The notes under the pieces: generated by a model
Database searches by the model: none
Told to the model about the DNA's origin: nothing
The model's input: only the letters and a program-made list of their open reading frames with translations
From: Firmicutes bacterium UBA2058
GTDB lineage: Bacteria; Bacillota; Clostridia; Tissierellales; Sedimentibacteraceae
DNA length: 5,625 bases
Assembly (NCBI GenBank): GCA_002332905.1
Contig: DDAM01000012.1
Location: 65,876-71,500 of the forward strand
Direction: 5' to 3'
Position numbers and translations under genes: made by a program
Shown: piece by piece, positions 5,591 to 5,625 of the stretch
Layout of the letters: every line of letters starts with the position of its first letter
How positions within the stretch are numbered: position 1 is the stretch's first letter

Positions 5591-5625
5591 AGTTAGTAAT
5601 AATAATTCAGTATTAAAGAATAAAT

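Overview
The window is very AT-rich, uses Firmicutes-style ribosome binding sites (AGGAGG-like) and vegetative promoters, and carries a T-box leader, a clostridial-type CRISPR repeat and a multidomain c-di-GMP protein. Together these suggest a low-GC anaerobic Firmicute of the Clostridium type. No species call is possible from the sequence alone.

Layout: (1) Positions 29-263, minus strand: a complete T-box tRNA-sensing leader with promoter, specifier loop, stem III, T-box and terminator. It reads leftward into a gene just outside the window. The specifier (GAC) and the discriminator-pairing base (C, expecting G73) both fit tRNA-Asp. (2) Positions 326-486: a very small CRISPR array transcribed on the minus strand. 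It has two clear 30-nt repeats around one 36-nt spacer and perhaps a third, decayed repeat, with an AT-rich leader-like stretch at 487-600. No cas genes are in view. (3) Positions 635-670: a hairpin that is fully paired only on the minus-strand RNA and probably ends the next gene. (4) Positions 684-3308, minus strand: an 874-residue PAS-GGDEF-EAL-PAS-PAS protein with a broken GGDEF site and an intact EAL site, so a probable c-di-GMP phosphodiesterase. (5) Positions 3309-3660: a divergent intergenic region. (6) Positions 3661-4530, plus strand: a membrane-anchored, circularly permuted NlpC/P60-like cysteine hydrolase. A terminator at 4634-4682 follows it and may also be a leftover insertion-sequence end. 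(7) Positions 4685-5580, minus strand: two adjacent decayed genes encoding winged-helix (HTH_36-like) proteins. The first, a tandem-domain protein, has several frameshifts and a nonsense codon. The second is cut short next to the terminator/IS-like end.

The intact genes do not form one operon. The EAL gene and the hydrolase diverge from a shared intergenic region and could be co-regulated, but nothing in the sequence proves it. The left end (T-box and CRISPR) and the right end (HTH remnants and possible IS end) look like separate accessory or regulatory material. The most interesting parts are the CRISPR mini-array with possible step-wise decay of its distal repeats, the doubly supported Asp T-box, and the graveyard of three winged-helix units.
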